A stretch of 64,000 bases of DNA from Curtobacterium sp. MCPF17_002. Lineage in GTDB: Bacteria > Actinomycetota > Actinomycetes > Actinomycetales > Microbacteriaceae. A model generated the notes under the pieces. It was given only the letters and a program-made list of their open reading frames with translations, ran no database searches and was not told where the DNA came from. The position numbers and the translations under genes are program-made. This document shows positions 1 to 8,651 of this stretch, piece after piece. Position 1 is the first letter of the stretch; every line of letters begins with the position of its first letter. The stretch lies in contig NZ_CP126251.1 of the NCBI RefSeq assembly GCF_003234115.2, forward strand, positions 2,356,001-2,420,000, written 5' to 3'.

Positions 1-349
1 CCGCGCCCTCGTGGCGCTCGAGCCACTCGACCGTGTCGACGGTCGCGTGGTGTTCCCCGCCCGGCACCACGATGCGGGGACGCGGACGGTCCTGCTGGCG
101 GGCCCAGAAGAGGCCCTTCACGGCGAGGTTGATGCTCTCCGTGCCGCCGGAGGTGAAGACCACCTCGACCGGCTCGGCGTCGAGCGACGCGGCGACGGCG
201 GCACGGCCGTCCTCGAGCAGCATCTTCGCCTGCTGCCCTGCGCTGTGGATCGACGACGGGTTGCCGACCGTGCCGAGCGCAGCGGTGAACGCGGCGAGCG
301 CCTCCGGCAGGATCGGCGTCGTCGCGGCGTGGTCGAGGTAAACGAGCAA
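1..349 (-). CDS. Cysteine desulfurase, NifS/IscS class (N-terminal part, runs off the left edge)
   Basis: This is a PLP-dependent enzyme that takes sulfur from L-cysteine for Fe-S clusters or thio-modification. About 116 N-terminal residues are visible. They open with LLVYLDHAATTP, the hallmark start of class V aminotransferase-type desulfurases, followed by NPSSIHSAGQQAK, the PLP-phosphate region VVFTSGGTESINLA and GGEHHATVDTVEWLE. The last of these carries the histidine that normally stacks on PLP. The chosen start is a TTG at 349 with AGGGGG seven bases upstream. The PLP lysine and the cysteine loop lie outside the window, so IscS, NifS and SufS-like subtypes cannot be separated, although the early motifs look more like IscS/NifS than SufS. 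The gene is divergent from glgX. Confidence 0.88.
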   Translation of the reverse strand, partial: MLVYLDHAATTPILPEALAAFTAALGTVGNPSSIHSAGQQAKMLLEDGRAAVAASLDAEPVEVVFTSGGTESINLAVKGLFWARQQDRPRPRIVVPGGEHHATVDTVEWLERHEGA

Positions 350-396
350 TCGGGGACCCCCTGAACGAGCGTCCCCAGGATACCCGTGGGTCCTCG

Positions 397-402
397 TACC
401 CT
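397..402 (+). promoter_or_regulatory. -10 box of a probable leaderless glgX promoter
   Basis: TACCCT lies seven bases before the ATG at 410, and no Shine-Dalgarno sequence is present. This matches the TANNNT spacing of leaderless actinobacterial transcripts. Confidence 0.5.
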
Positions 403-409
403 TGTGGGC

Positions 410-2548
410 ATGCGCGAGACGGTTGTGAACGAGTCCCCGGGGTTCGTCCTGGGGGCCGGTGACCCGCGTTTCTCGGTGCGCTCGGCGACGGCGACCTCGG
501 TCACCCTGGTGGTGGACGGGCGCGGTTCCTTCCCGCTGACGAACACGGGCGACACCTGGGCGGCGGACGTGCCGGGGGTCGAACCGGGCGACACGTACCA
601 TCTGCTCGTCGACGGGCCGACCGGGCCGCGGCACGAGTTCGACGTCACCCGGCCGCTGCTCGACCCGGCCGCACGCGGGATCGCACCGGCAGCGGGCGAC
701 GCGGACGACACGACGGGCGCGGGTCCCGCCCCGCGCTGGACGAGCGTCGTCGTGGACGACTCCTTCGACTGGGGCGGCGTCGTGAAGCCGCGCACACCCC
801 TCGACCGGACCGTCGTGTACGAGGCGAACGTCCGGACCCTGACGGCCGCGAACCCGCACCTGCCGGAGGACCTCCGTGGCACGTACGCCGGTGTCGCCCA
901 CGAGAGCACCATCGCGCACCTGCACCGCATCGGCGTCACGACGCTCGAGCTCCTGCCCGTGCACGCCTTCGACACCGAGCACTGGCTGCAGGACGCCGGC
1001 CGCGAGAACGCGTGGGGTTACAACACCCTCGGGTTCTTCGCCCCGCACGCCGCGTACGCCTCCCCCGGCGCCCGGGCCGAGGGGGCCTCGGCCGTCCTCC
1101 GCGAGTTCAAGGGCATGGTCCGGCTGCTGCACGAGGCCGGCATCCAGGTCGTGCTCGACGTCGTCTACAACCACACGGCGGAAGAAGGGCTCGGCGGCCC
1201 GACCTCGTCGCTGCGCGGCATCGACGGCGCGAACCGGTACCGGTGGTCGGCGGACCCCGACGACGGCGGCGCCGCCGGTGGCGCCGCCGGCGACGCTGCC
1301 GGCGACGCTGCCGGCGACCCCGCCGGTGGCCGCGCCCGCGTGCGCGGCTCGTACTACGACACCACCGGCTGCGGGAACACCCTCGACACCTCGGTGGAGG
1401 CGACGGCGGACCTGATCGTCGACAGCCTCGTGTACTGGGCGCGCGAGGTGCAGGTCGACGGCTTCCGCTTCGACCTGATGGCTGCACTGGCCCGCGACGA
1501 CCGCCACGTGTTCGACCCGGAGCACCCCCTGCTCGACCGGATCCGGAACCACCCCGACCTGCAGGACACCCTCGTCATCGCCGAGCCCTGGGACGTCGGA
1601 CCCGACGGCTGGAAGACCGGTTCGTTCGGCGCGCGCACGAGCGAGTGGAACGACGGCTTCCGGAACACCGTCCGGCAGTTCTGGCTGACCGACATCGCCG
1701 AGGAGCGCCGCAACGGCTCCCCCGCGACCGGGATCGGCGCGCTCGCCGGGGCCCTCACCGGCTCCCGGAACCTGTTCGACACCTCCCGCGGCCCGCTCGC
1801 CGGCATCAACTTCGTCACCGCCCACGACGGCTTCACCCTGCTCGACCTGGTGTCGTACGACGGCAAGCACAACGCGGCGAACGGCGAGGACAACCGGGAC
1901 GGCTCGAACGACAACCGTTCCTTCAACCACGGCATCGAGGGCGACACCGTCGACCGCGGCGTCCGCGCGGCGCGTGGACGGTCGATGCGGAACCTGCTCG
2001 GCACGCTGATGCTCTCGGCGGGCGTGCCGATGCTCACCGCGGGCGACGAGCGCAGCCGCACCCAGCACGGCAACAACAACGCGTACGTCGTCTCCGAGGA
2101 CCTCACCCCGGTGAACTGGTCCGACGACGAGGACGCCGAGGCGATGACCGACGTGGTCGCCACCCTCGCCCGCCTGCGGGCCGCGCACCCGGCGCTCCGC
2201 CCGACACGGTTCGGCGTCGAGGGGCAGGAGACCCCCGGAGCCTCGCGGATGTCCTGGTACGGCCCGGACGGGCACCCGATGACGATCGAGGGCTGGGACC
2301 GTCCGATCCACCGCGCACTGCAGTACTTCGTCGAGTCCACGCCGGAGCACGAGCCGTTCGACCGCGTGCTCGTCGTGGTGCACGGCAGCGGGCGGACGCG
2401 GGACCTCACCCTGCCGGTGCGCGACGACGTCCTCGGGTACCGGCTCGTCTGGTCGAGCGAGAAGCACCGCGACCACGAGCGGCTCCGTCCCGCGGGGCAG
2501 GTGTTCACGGCGTACGGTCCGGGGATCCACGTGTTCGAGATCGCGTAG
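410..2548 (+). CDS. glgX: Glycogen debranching enzyme (GlgX-type, GH13)
   Basis: The enzyme hydrolyses alpha-1,6 branch points of phosphorylase-trimmed glycogen. The 712-residue protein has an N-terminal CBM48-like part and then the GH13 barrel. The four catalytic regions are clear: DVVYNH (D250, H255), FRFD with the nucleophile at D355, AEPWD with the acid/base at E392, and TAHDG (H472, D473). The downstream motif YDGKHNAANGEDNRDG is typical of GlgX and isoamylase. The ATG at 410 is preferred to an in-frame GTG at 386 because of the -10 box at 397 and because family homology begins at about residue 10. An Ala/Gly/Asp repeat (residues about 285-305) is inserted after region I. It heads a group with glgE and glgB and is separated from glgE by 257 bp. 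Confidence 0.92.
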   Translation: MRETVVNESPGFVLGAGDPRFSVRSATATSVTLVVDGRGSFPLTNTGDTWAADVPGVEPGDTYHLLVDGPTGPRHEFDVTRPLLDPAARGIAPAAGDADDTTGAGPAPRWTSVVVDDSFDWGGVVKPRTPLDRTVVYEANVRTLTAANPHLPEDLRGTYAGVAHESTIAHLHRIGVTTLELLPVHAFDTEHWLQDAGRENAWGYNTLGFFAPHAAYASPGARAEGASAVLREFKGMVRLLHEAGIQVVLDVVYNHTAEEGLGGPTSSLRGIDGANRYRWSADPDDGGAAGGAAGDAAGDAAGDPAGGRARVRGSYYDTTGCGNTLDTSVEATADLIVDSLVYWAREVQVDGFRFDLMAALARDDRHVFDPEHPLLDRIRNHPDLQDTLVIAEPWDVGPDGWKTGSFGARTSEWNDGFRNTVRQFWLTDIAEERRNGSPATGIGALAGALTGSRNLFDTSRGPLAGINFVTAHDGFTLLDLVSYDGKHNAANGEDNRDGSNDNRSFNHGIEGDTVDRGVRAARGRSMRNLLGTLMLSAGVPMLTAGDERSRTQHGNNNAYVVSEDLTPVNWSDDEDAEAMTDVVATLARLRAAHPALRPTRFGVEGQETPGASRMSWYGPDGHPMTIEGWDRPIHRALQYFVESTPEHEPFDRVLVVVHGSGRTRDLTLPVRDDVLGYRLVWSSEKHRDHERLRPAGQVFTAYGPGIHVFEIA
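1263..1332 (+). repeat. Low-complexity GGCGACGCTGCC repeat inside glgX
   Basis: Short GC-only units, including GGCGACGCTGCC in tandem, encode a Gly-Ala-Ala-Gly-Asp tract in frame. It interrupts the debranching barrel between catalytic regions I and II and probably forms a flexible surface loop created by slippage. Confidence 0.7.
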
Positions 2549-2568
2549 CGCGCGGGCGTCGGGTCGCG

Positions 2569-2611
2569 ACACCGGCCGGCGTGCGGGACACCGGCCGGCG
2601 TGCGGGACACC
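2569..2611. repeat. Short tandem repeat downstream of glgX
   Basis: About two and a half copies of the 19-bp unit ACACCGGCCGGCGTGCGGG follow the glgX stop. I see no gene in this 257-bp gap, which also holds a palindrome and the glgE promoter. Confidence 0.7.
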
Positions 2612-2675
2612 GCCGGATCCGGCGGCGTCTCGCGACGGGCGCGGCGTCTCGCGGTGACGCGCGACCCAGCACCGG

Positions 2676-2715
2676 GCCTGGAGGCGCGGGACGGGTCCGC
2701 CACGCGCCTCCAGGC
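2676..2715. repeat. Palindromic CTGGAGGC element (copy 1)
   Basis: GCCTGGAGGCGCG is followed 14 bases later by CGCGCCTCCAGGC, giving a 13-bp stem. It lies between glgX and glgE and belongs to the dispersed palindrome family of this window. It probably ends or attenuates glgX transcription. Confidence 0.75.
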
Positions 2716-2792
2716 CGTCCCTCCACAGGTCCACGGCGCGCCCGGCCCTCCACAGAGGGCGGATTCCGGGGAACGCGGAGCCGCTCGCCGGG

Positions 2793-2798
2793 TAGCGT
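2793..2798 (+). promoter_or_regulatory. -10 box of a probable leaderless glgE promoter
   Basis: TAGCGT ends seven bases before the GTG start of glgE at 2806, and there is no Shine-Dalgarno sequence. The spacing supports this start codon and a separate promoter for glgE-glgB. Confidence 0.55.
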
Positions 2799-2805
2799 CG
2801 GCTCC

Positions 2806-4806
2806 GTGGCCACCGCAGACCGACCCCGCCGTCCGAAGATCGGGCGCATCCCGATCACCGAGCTCGCCCCCACGACCCCGAACGGATTCCCCGGCAAGGC
2901 GTTCGACGGCGAGGTGATCACGTTCGGTGCGACCGTCTTCCGCGAAGGGCACGGCATCATCGGCGCCGACCTCGTCCTCGAGCGCCCCGACGGCGGCACC
3001 CGCACCGTCCCGATGGTGCTCGGTGCCCCCGGCACCGACCGGTACGAGGCGACCGTGCAGGTCGACCACGTCGGCGTCTGGACGTGGCACGTCGAGTCGT
3101 ACTCCGACGACTGGGCGACGTGGCTCCACGCCGCACGCCTCAAGATCGCGGCCGGCGTCGACACCGAGGCGACGCTGCTCGACGGCGCCCTGCTCCTCGA
3201 CCGCCTCGCGGACGAGACCGACTCCCCCGCCGCGACCCGCGCAGCGGCACGCGTCCGCGACGCCGACCTCGACCCGGCCGAACGCCTGGCCGCCGTCGAC
3301 GACCCGCGGATCACCGGCGAGGTCGAGGACGCCCCGCTGACCTCGCTCCGCACGCACTCCCCGACGGTGCTGCTCGACGTCGAGCGGACCCGTGCGGGCG
3401 TCGGCGCCTGGTACGAGTTCTTCCCGCGCAGTGAGGGGGCGAAGAAGAACGCCGACGGTTCGTGGAAGAGCGGCGACTTCCGCACCGCCGCACGGCGCCT
3501 GCCCGGGGTCGCCCGGATGGGTTTCGACGTCATCTACCTGCCGCCGATCCACCCGATCGGCACGACCGCCCGCAAGGGACCGAACAACACCCTCACGCCG
3601 GGGCCGAACGACCCCGGCAGCCCGTGGGCGATCGGTGGTCCCGAGGGCGGGCACGACGCCATCCATCCCGACCTCGGCACCGAGGACGACTTCCGCGACT
3701 TCGTCGAGACGGCGAAGAACACCGGGATGGAAGTGGCACTCGACTTCGCACTGCAGTGCTCCCCCGACCATCCGTGGGTCACCGCGCACCCGGAGTGGTT
3801 CACGGTGCGGGCGGACGGCTCCATCGCGACAGCGGAGAACCCGCCGAAGCGGTACCAGGACATCTACCCGATCCAGTTCGACACCGACCCCGAGGGCATC
3901 GTCGCCGAGGTCCTCCGCGTCCTCCGGCACTGGATCGCCTTCGGCATCCGGATCTTCCGCGTCGACAACCCGCACACCAAGCCGCTCTGGTTCTGGGAGC
4001 GCGTCATCCGTGAGATCCGCGACGAGCACCCGGACACCGTGTTCCTGGCCGAGGCGTTCACGCGCCCGGCGATGATGCGGGCCCTCGCCGAGGTCGGGTT
4101 CCAGCAGTCGTACTCGTACTTCACGTGGCGCAACTCGAAGGACGAGATCGCCGAGTACTTCGACGAGCTGTCGCACGAGACGAGCGCCTACCTCCGCCCG
4201 AACCTGTTCGTGAACACGCCGGACATCCTCACCGAGTACCTGCAGTTCGGCGGCCGTGCCGGCTACAAGATCCGTGCGGCACTGGCTGCCACGGGCGCTC
4301 CGACGTGGGGCATGTACTCCGGCTACGAGCTCTTCGAGGACGTCGCGCGTCCGGGCTCGGAAGAGAACATCGACAACGAGAAGTACGAGTACAAGCCGCG
4401 TGACTTCGCGCTGGCCGAGGCCGAGGGCGCGAGCCTCGCGCCGTACGTCACCATGCTCAACCGGTTCCGGCAGGCGCACCCTGCGCTCCGCCAGCTCCGG
4501 AACCTGCACGTGCACGACGCCGAGGACCCGGCGATCGTCGTGTACTCGAAGCACCTGCCCGGCCGGTTCATCCGCTCCGGCCGTGACGACACCGTGATCG
4601 TCGTCGCCAACGTCGATCCCCACTCGGCCCGTGAGACCACGGTCCACCTCGACCTGGCCGCGCTCGGTCTCGACCCCGAGCAGCCGTTCGACGTCCGCGA
4701 CGTCGTCACCGGCCAGCGCTGGGTCTGGGGATCGTCGAACTACGTCCGCCTGGACGCATTCCAGGAACCCGTGCACCTGCTCGTCGTGGAGGGACCCCGC
4801 CGATGA
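2806..4806 (+). CDS. glgE: Alpha-1,4-glucan:maltose-1-phosphate maltosyltransferase
   Basis: GlgE extends alpha-1,4-glucans with maltose units from maltose-1-phosphate in the cytosol. The 666-residue length is normal for the family. An N-terminal beta domain leads to [12 protein letters not shown] and [16 protein letters not shown]. The GH13_3 catalytic regions follow: [12 protein letters not shown] (D313), [10 protein letters not shown] with the nucleophile at D387, LAEAFTRP with the acid/base at E416, and [11 protein letters not shown] in place of the usual HTPD. The GTG start at 2806 is fixed by the -10 box. The stop overlaps the glgB start in an ATGA junction, so GlgE and the branching enzyme are co-translated, as expected for partners in glucan synthesis. 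No treS or maltokinase gene is in the window to supply maltose-1-phosphate. Confidence 0.95.
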   Translation: MATADRPRRPKIGRIPITELAPTTPNGFPGKAFDGEVITFGATVFREGHGIIGADLVLERPDGGTRTVPMVLGAPGTDRYEATVQVDHVGVWTWHVESYSDDWATWLHAARLKIAAGVDTEATLLDGALLLDRLADETDSPAATRAAARVRDADLDPAERLAAVDDPRITGEVEDAPLTSLRTHSPTVLLDVERTRAGVGAWYEFFPRSEGAKKNADGSWKSGDFRTAARRLPGVARMGFDVIYLPPIHPIGTTARKGPNNTLTPGPNDPGSPWAIGGPEGGHDAIHPDLGTEDDFRDFVETAKNTGMEVALDFALQCSPDHPWVTAHPEWFTVRADGSIATAENPPKRYQDIYPIQFDTDPEGIVAEVLRVLRHWIAFGIRIFRVDNPHTKPLWFWERVIREIRDEHPDTVFLAEAFTRPAMMRALAEVGFQQSYSYFTWRNSKDEIAEYFDELSHETSAYLRPNLFVNTPDILTEYLQFGGRAGYKIRAALAATGAPTWGMYSGYELFEDVARPGSEENIDNEKYEYKPRDFALAEAEGASLAPYVTMLNRFRQAHPALRQLRNLHVHDAEDPAIVVYSKHLPGRFIRSGRDDTVIVVANVDPHSARETTVHLDLAALGLDPEQPFDVRDVVTGQRWVWGSSNYVRLDAFQEPVHLLVVEGPRR

Positions 4807-7541
4807 CCGACACCCACCCCGAGGACGACGCACCGAAGGCAGCGCCGACGAACCGGGGCCAGGGCCCCAGCGTGCCGCCGGTCCCGCCGCCTCCGCCGCC
4901 CGTGCTCCCGCGTCGGATGCCGGCCGACACGCCACGTCCGACCCACCCGGCGCAGCACATCGCACCGGGGACCCCTGCTGACCAGCAGGGCGGTGCCGAG
5001 TCCCGCGTCCCGGCGCCGAAGGCGGCCGCACCGCGGTACGAGCCGATCGCGTCCGGCCCCGGCGAGGACCTGCCCGGAGCGCCTCCGTCGCGTCGTGAGG
5101 CGCCGGACCGTGACGTCCCCGAGTCGGCGACGCTCGCGGGCCACGCGTCCGACGCGGAGCACCCGCGGCACATCGCGGTCGAGGGCGTGGCGGCGACACC
5201 CGATGCCGCCGAGCCCGCTGTCAGTCTCGGCGACGGCCCTGATGCTGGTTCCGGCACCGCCGCCACCGCCGCCACCGGCCCCGGCGACGGCGCGGACGCG
5301 CCCACCAGCGAAGGCGGGAGCCCCCTGGCACCGACCGGCACGACGACGAGCGCTGCGCAGGCCTCCGGACCGCGTCCCGCACCGGTCGAGGAGTGGCTCC
5401 GCCAGCAGGTCGCCGAGGCACGCTGGTCGCAGCCGCACGACGTACTCGGCCCGCACCCCGTCGACGGCGGCACGAGCGTCCGCGTGGTGCGGCACCTCGC
5501 GACCGCGGTCCGCCTCGTCCGGCTCGACGGCGACGACATCGAACTGACGCACGAGGGCGACGGTCTCTGGGCCGGTGCCACCGCAGAGGAACTCGGTCGC
5601 TACCGGGTCGAGGCCGACTACGACCACGACCCGTCGATCGACACCGACGACATCACGTGGACGACCGACGACGCGTACCGGTTCCCGCCGACCATCGGCG
5701 AGCTCGACCTGCACCTCTTCGGCGAAGGCCGTGACGAGCAGCTCTGGCACCACCTCGGCGCGCACGTCAAGACCGTCGACGGTGTCGACGGCGTCGCGTT
5801 CACCGTCTGGGCACCCCGCGCCACGGCGGTCCGCGTCATCGGCGACTTCGAGGGCTGGGAAGGCCGCACGACCGCGATGCGTCGGCTCACCGACCTGGGC
5901 GTGTGGGAGCTCTTCTGGCCCGGCGCGATGGTCGGCCAGCGGTACAAGTTCCAGATCCTCACGGACTCCGGATGGGTGGAGCGGGCCGACCCCTTCGCGC
6001 GCCGCGCCGAGATCGCGCCGCTGACCGCGTCCGTCATCACCCGCTCCGACTACACGTGGTCCGAGGGCGACACGCAGTGGATGGAGCACCGGGCGAAGAC
6101 CACCACGCACGACCGCCCGATGAGCGTCTACGAGGTCCACCTCGGCTCGTGGCGGCCCGGGTTGTCCTACCGCGAGGCCGCCGACCAGCTGATCGGGCAC
6201 GTGCAGTACCTCGGGTTCACCCACGTCGAGTTCCTGCCGCTCGCCGAGCACCCCTTCGGCGGCTCGTGGGGCTACCAGGTCACCGGGTACTACGCGCCGA
6301 CCGCACGCTTCGGCTCCCCCGACGACCTCCGGTACCTCATCGACCGCCTGCACACGGCCGGCATCGGCGTGATCATGGACTGGGTCCCCGGGCACTTCCC
6401 GAAGGACGAGTGGGCACTCGGCAAGTTCGACGGCCACGCCCTGTTCGAGCACCCGGACCCGCGCCGCGGCGAGCAGCTCGACTGGGGCACCTACGTGTTC
6501 GACTTCGGGCAGCCGCAGGTGCGGAACTTCCTCGTCGCGAACGCCCTGTACTGGTTCGAGGAGTTCCACATCGACGGACTCCGCGTGGACGCCGTCGCCT
6601 CGATGCTCTACCTCGACTACTCCCGCACCGAGTGGCTGCCCAACATCCACGGCGGTCGCGAGAACCTCGAGGCGATCTCGTTCCTGCAGGAGACCAACGC
6701 CACCGCGTACAAGCGCTACCCGGGCATCGTCATGATCGCCGAGGAGAGCACCTCGTGGCCCGGCGTCACCCAGCCCACGAGCGCCGGCGGCCTCGGCTTC
6801 GGTCAGAAGTGGAACATGGGCTGGATGCACGACTCGCTCCAGTACATCGAGCGCGAACCGCTCTACCGGAGCTACCACCACGACGAGGTCACGTTCTCGT
6901 TCGTGTACGCGTTCAGCGAGCAGTTCACGCTGCCGATCAGCCACGACGAGGTCGTGCACGGCAAGGGCTCCCTGTACGGCAAGATGCCCGGCGACGAGTG
7001 GCAGAAGCGTGCGAACGTGCGCGCCTACCTGGCGTTCATGTGGGCGCATCCCGGCAAGCAGCTGCTCTTCATGGGGCAGGAGTTCGCCCAGCCCTCCGAG
7101 TGGTCCGAGGCCCGTGGGCTCGACTGGTGGCTCCTCGACGACCCGGGACACCGTGGCGTGCAGGACCTCGTCGCCTCGCTCAACCGGGTGTACCGCGAGA
7201 CCCCGGCGCTGTGGACGCACGATTCCACGGCCGAGGGCTTCGAGTGGATCGAGGGCGGCGACGCTCCGCACTCCACGCTCGGGTTCCTGCGGAAGGACGG
7301 GGACGACCGGCTCGCGGTGTTCGTGAACTTCTCCGGTGTGCCGGTCGAGCGCCGCTTCGGGCTGCCCGCGGCCGGGGCGTGGCACGAGGTGCTCAACACC
7401 GACGCCGCGGAGTACGGCGGGTCCGGTGTGGGGAACCTCGGCGTGGTCACGGCGGACGACACCCCGTGGGCGGGTCGCCCGGCCTCGGCACACGTCGTCG
7501 TGCCGCCGCTCGGCGCCGTCTGGCTCAAGCTGGCGCCGTAG
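4803..7541 (+). CDS. glgB: 1,4-alpha-glucan branching enzyme with a long disordered N-terminus
   Basis: GlgB creates alpha-1,6 branches in the glucan made by GlgE. The protein has 912 residues against about 730 in the family. Roughly 190 extra N-terminal residues are Pro/Ala-rich and probably disordered, starting with a run of prolines near residue 30. The N1 and CBM48 domains (about 195-430) precede the GH13 barrel. Catalytic regions are DWVPGHF (about 525), GLRVD with the nucleophile at D596, AEESTSWPG with the acid/base at E647, and SHDEVVHGK (H714, D715). It overlaps glgE by four bases. A perfect palindrome 33 bp past the stop probably ends the transcript and faces the convergent thioredoxin gene. 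Confidence 0.95.
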   Translation: MTDTHPEDDAPKAAPTNRGQGPSVPPVPPPPPPVLPRRMPADTPRPTHPAQHIAPGTPADQQGGAESRVPAPKAAAPRYEPIASGPGEDLPGAPPSRREAPDRDVPESATLAGHASDAEHPRHIAVEGVAATPDAAEPAVSLGDGPDAGSGTAATAATGPGDGADAPTSEGGSPLAPTGTTTSAAQASGPRPAPVEEWLRQQVAEARWSQPHDVLGPHPVDGGTSVRVVRHLATAVRLVRLDGDDIELTHEGDGLWAGATAEELGRYRVEADYDHDPSIDTDDITWTTDDAYRFPPTIGELDLHLFGEGRDEQLWHHLGAHVKTVDGVDGVAFTVWAPRATAVRVIGDFEGWEGRTTAMRRLTDLGVWELFWPGAMVGQRYKFQILTDSGWVERADPFARRAEIAPLTASVITRSDYTWSEGDTQWMEHRAKTTTHDRPMSVYEVHLGSWRPGLSYREAADQLIGHVQYLGFTHVEFLPLAEHPFGGSWGYQVTGYYAPTARFGSPDDLRYLIDRLHTAGIGVIMDWVPGHFPKDEWALGKFDGHALFEHPDPRRGEQLDWGTYVFDFGQPQVRNFLVANALYWFEEFHIDGLRVDAVASMLYLDYSRTEWLPNIHGGRENLEAISFLQETNATAYKRYPGIVMIAEESTSWPGVTQPTSAGGLGFGQKWNMGWMHDSLQYIEREPLYRSYHHDEVTFSFVYAFSEQFTLPISHDEVVHGKGSLYGKMPGDEWQKRANVRAYLAFMWAHPGKQLLFMGQEFAQPSEWSEARGLDWWLLDDPGHRGVQDLVASLNRVYRETPALWTHDSTAEGFEWIEGGDAPHSTLGFLRKDGDDRLAVFVNFSGVPVERRFGLPAAGAWHEVLNTDAAEYGGSGVGNLGVVTADDTPWAGRPASAHVVVPPLGAVWLKLAP

Positions 7542-7567
7542 GCCGGCAGGGACCAGAACCAGCCACA

Positions 7568-7617
7568 GACGGAACGGGAGGCGCGGTGCCAGCTGGCACC
7601 GCGCCTCCCGTCCGTCC
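7568..7617. repeat. Palindromic CTGGAGGC-family element, type A (copy 2), likely bidirectional terminator
   Basis: A 36-nt perfect palindrome (7575-7610), centred on GGTGCCAGCTGGCACC, is extended imperfectly by GAC/GTC arms. It sits exactly between the convergent ends of glgB and the thioredoxin gene. There is no U-tract. The same core recurs at 30581, 44023 and 46508. Confidence 0.8.
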
Positions 7618-7628
7618 GTGTCGGGGGC

Positions 7629-8651
7629 TCAGTACAGGGCGCTCGCCAGGCGACGGCGGGCCGCGACGACGCGCGGGTCCTCCGCACCGATGAGCTCGAA
7701 GTACTCGACGAGCCGCACGCGCAGGGCCTCACGGTCGTCGCCGAACACCGTCGGGACGAGGTCGAGCAGGCGCCCGAAGGCGTCCTCGACGTGTCCGCCC
7801 GAGATGTCGAGGTCGGCGACGGCGAGCTGCGCCGACACCTCGGACGGCCCGGCGGCCGCGGCGGCACGGATGTCGTCCGCGGTGTGGCCGTTCAGCCGGT
7901 CGAGGAGCGACACCTGTGCGAGTCCCGCCACGGCCATCTGGTCGTGCGGGTCCTGCGCGATGGCGGTCTTGTACTCCTGGATCGCCGTGGCGTAGTCGCC
8001 CTGCTCGATCGCGTCGTACGCGGCCTGGTGGTGCGGCGGCAGGGGTTCGGGTTCCGGTTCGCCCTGCTCGACGGCGTCGGCCGGGGCCGCACCGTCGACC
8101 GTCAGGCGGCCGGAGACACCGTTCTCCTCGGCGGCGGCGAGCACCTGCTCGAAGACGTCACGGACCTGGGCCTCGGGCAGCGCACCGACGAAGAGCCCGA
8201 GGGGGCGTCCGCCGATGAGCGCGGCCACGGTCGGGATCGACTGCGCCTGGAACGCCTGCACGAGCTGCGGGTTCGTGTCGGCGTCGACCTTGGCGAGCAG
8301 CACGCGGCCGTCGTACTCGGCGGTCAGCTGCTCGAGGATCGGCGACAGCTGCTTGCACGGTCCGCACCACTCGGCCCAGATGTCGACGATCACCGGGACG
8401 ATCGAGGACAGCTGGAGGACGTCCTGGAACGTCTGGTCGGTGACGTCGAGGACGAGCGACGGGACGGTCAGGTCCGCGCCGGTCTCACCACCGGGAACGC
8501 CGGGCGTACCGGGTGTTCCGGGGCCGGCGCCGGCAGGCACACCCGCGGGACCGGCGGTGGACGGCTGTTGCGGCCGCTGCGCACGGTCGACCAGGGATGA
8601 CAGGTCGACTGCTCCGCGGAGACCGGACGGGGTCGGGGGGACGTTGGTCAT
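7629..8651 (-). CDS. Thioredoxin-TPR fusion protein (CnoX/YbbN-like)
   Basis: The 340-residue protein has a Pro/Gly-rich N-terminal linker (about 1-60). A thioredoxin domain (about 65-175) carries the active site WAEWCGPCKQ and the cis-proline segment SIPTVAAL. The C-terminus is alpha-helical with TPR-type repeats, for example YDAIEQGDYATAIQEYKTAI. This is the layout of CnoX/YbbN, a chaperedoxin that protects proteins under oxidative stress and hands them to GroEL. Unlike E. coli CnoX, whose SxxC site is redox-weak, this one keeps a full WCGPC and may be a real oxidoreductase. Its start overlaps the stop of the upstream membrane gene by four bases, so the two are coupled. Confidence 0.85.
   Translation of the reverse strand: MTNVPPTPSGLRGAVDLSSLVDRAQRPQQPSTAGPAGVPAGAGPGTPGTPGVPGGETGADLTVPSLVLDVTDQTFQDVLQLSSIVPVIVDIWAEWCGPCKQLSPILEQLTAEYDGRVLLAKVDADTNPQLVQAFQAQSIPTVAALIGGRPLGLFVGALPEAQVRDVFEQVLAAAEENGVSGRLTVDGAAPADAVEQGEPEPEPLPPHHQAAYDAIEQGDYATAIQEYKTAIAQDPHDQMAVAGLAQVSLLDRLNGHTADDIRAAAAAGPSEVSAQLAVADLDISGGHVEDAFGRLLDLVPTVFGDDREALRVRLVEYFELIGAEDPRVVAARRRLASALY

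Noticed and set aside
1012..2805. A long open frame continuous with glgE upstream of 2806.
   Set aside because: It is the reverse-shifted shadow of glgX with Arg/Pro-rich translation. The -10 box and family homology place the glgE start at 2806.
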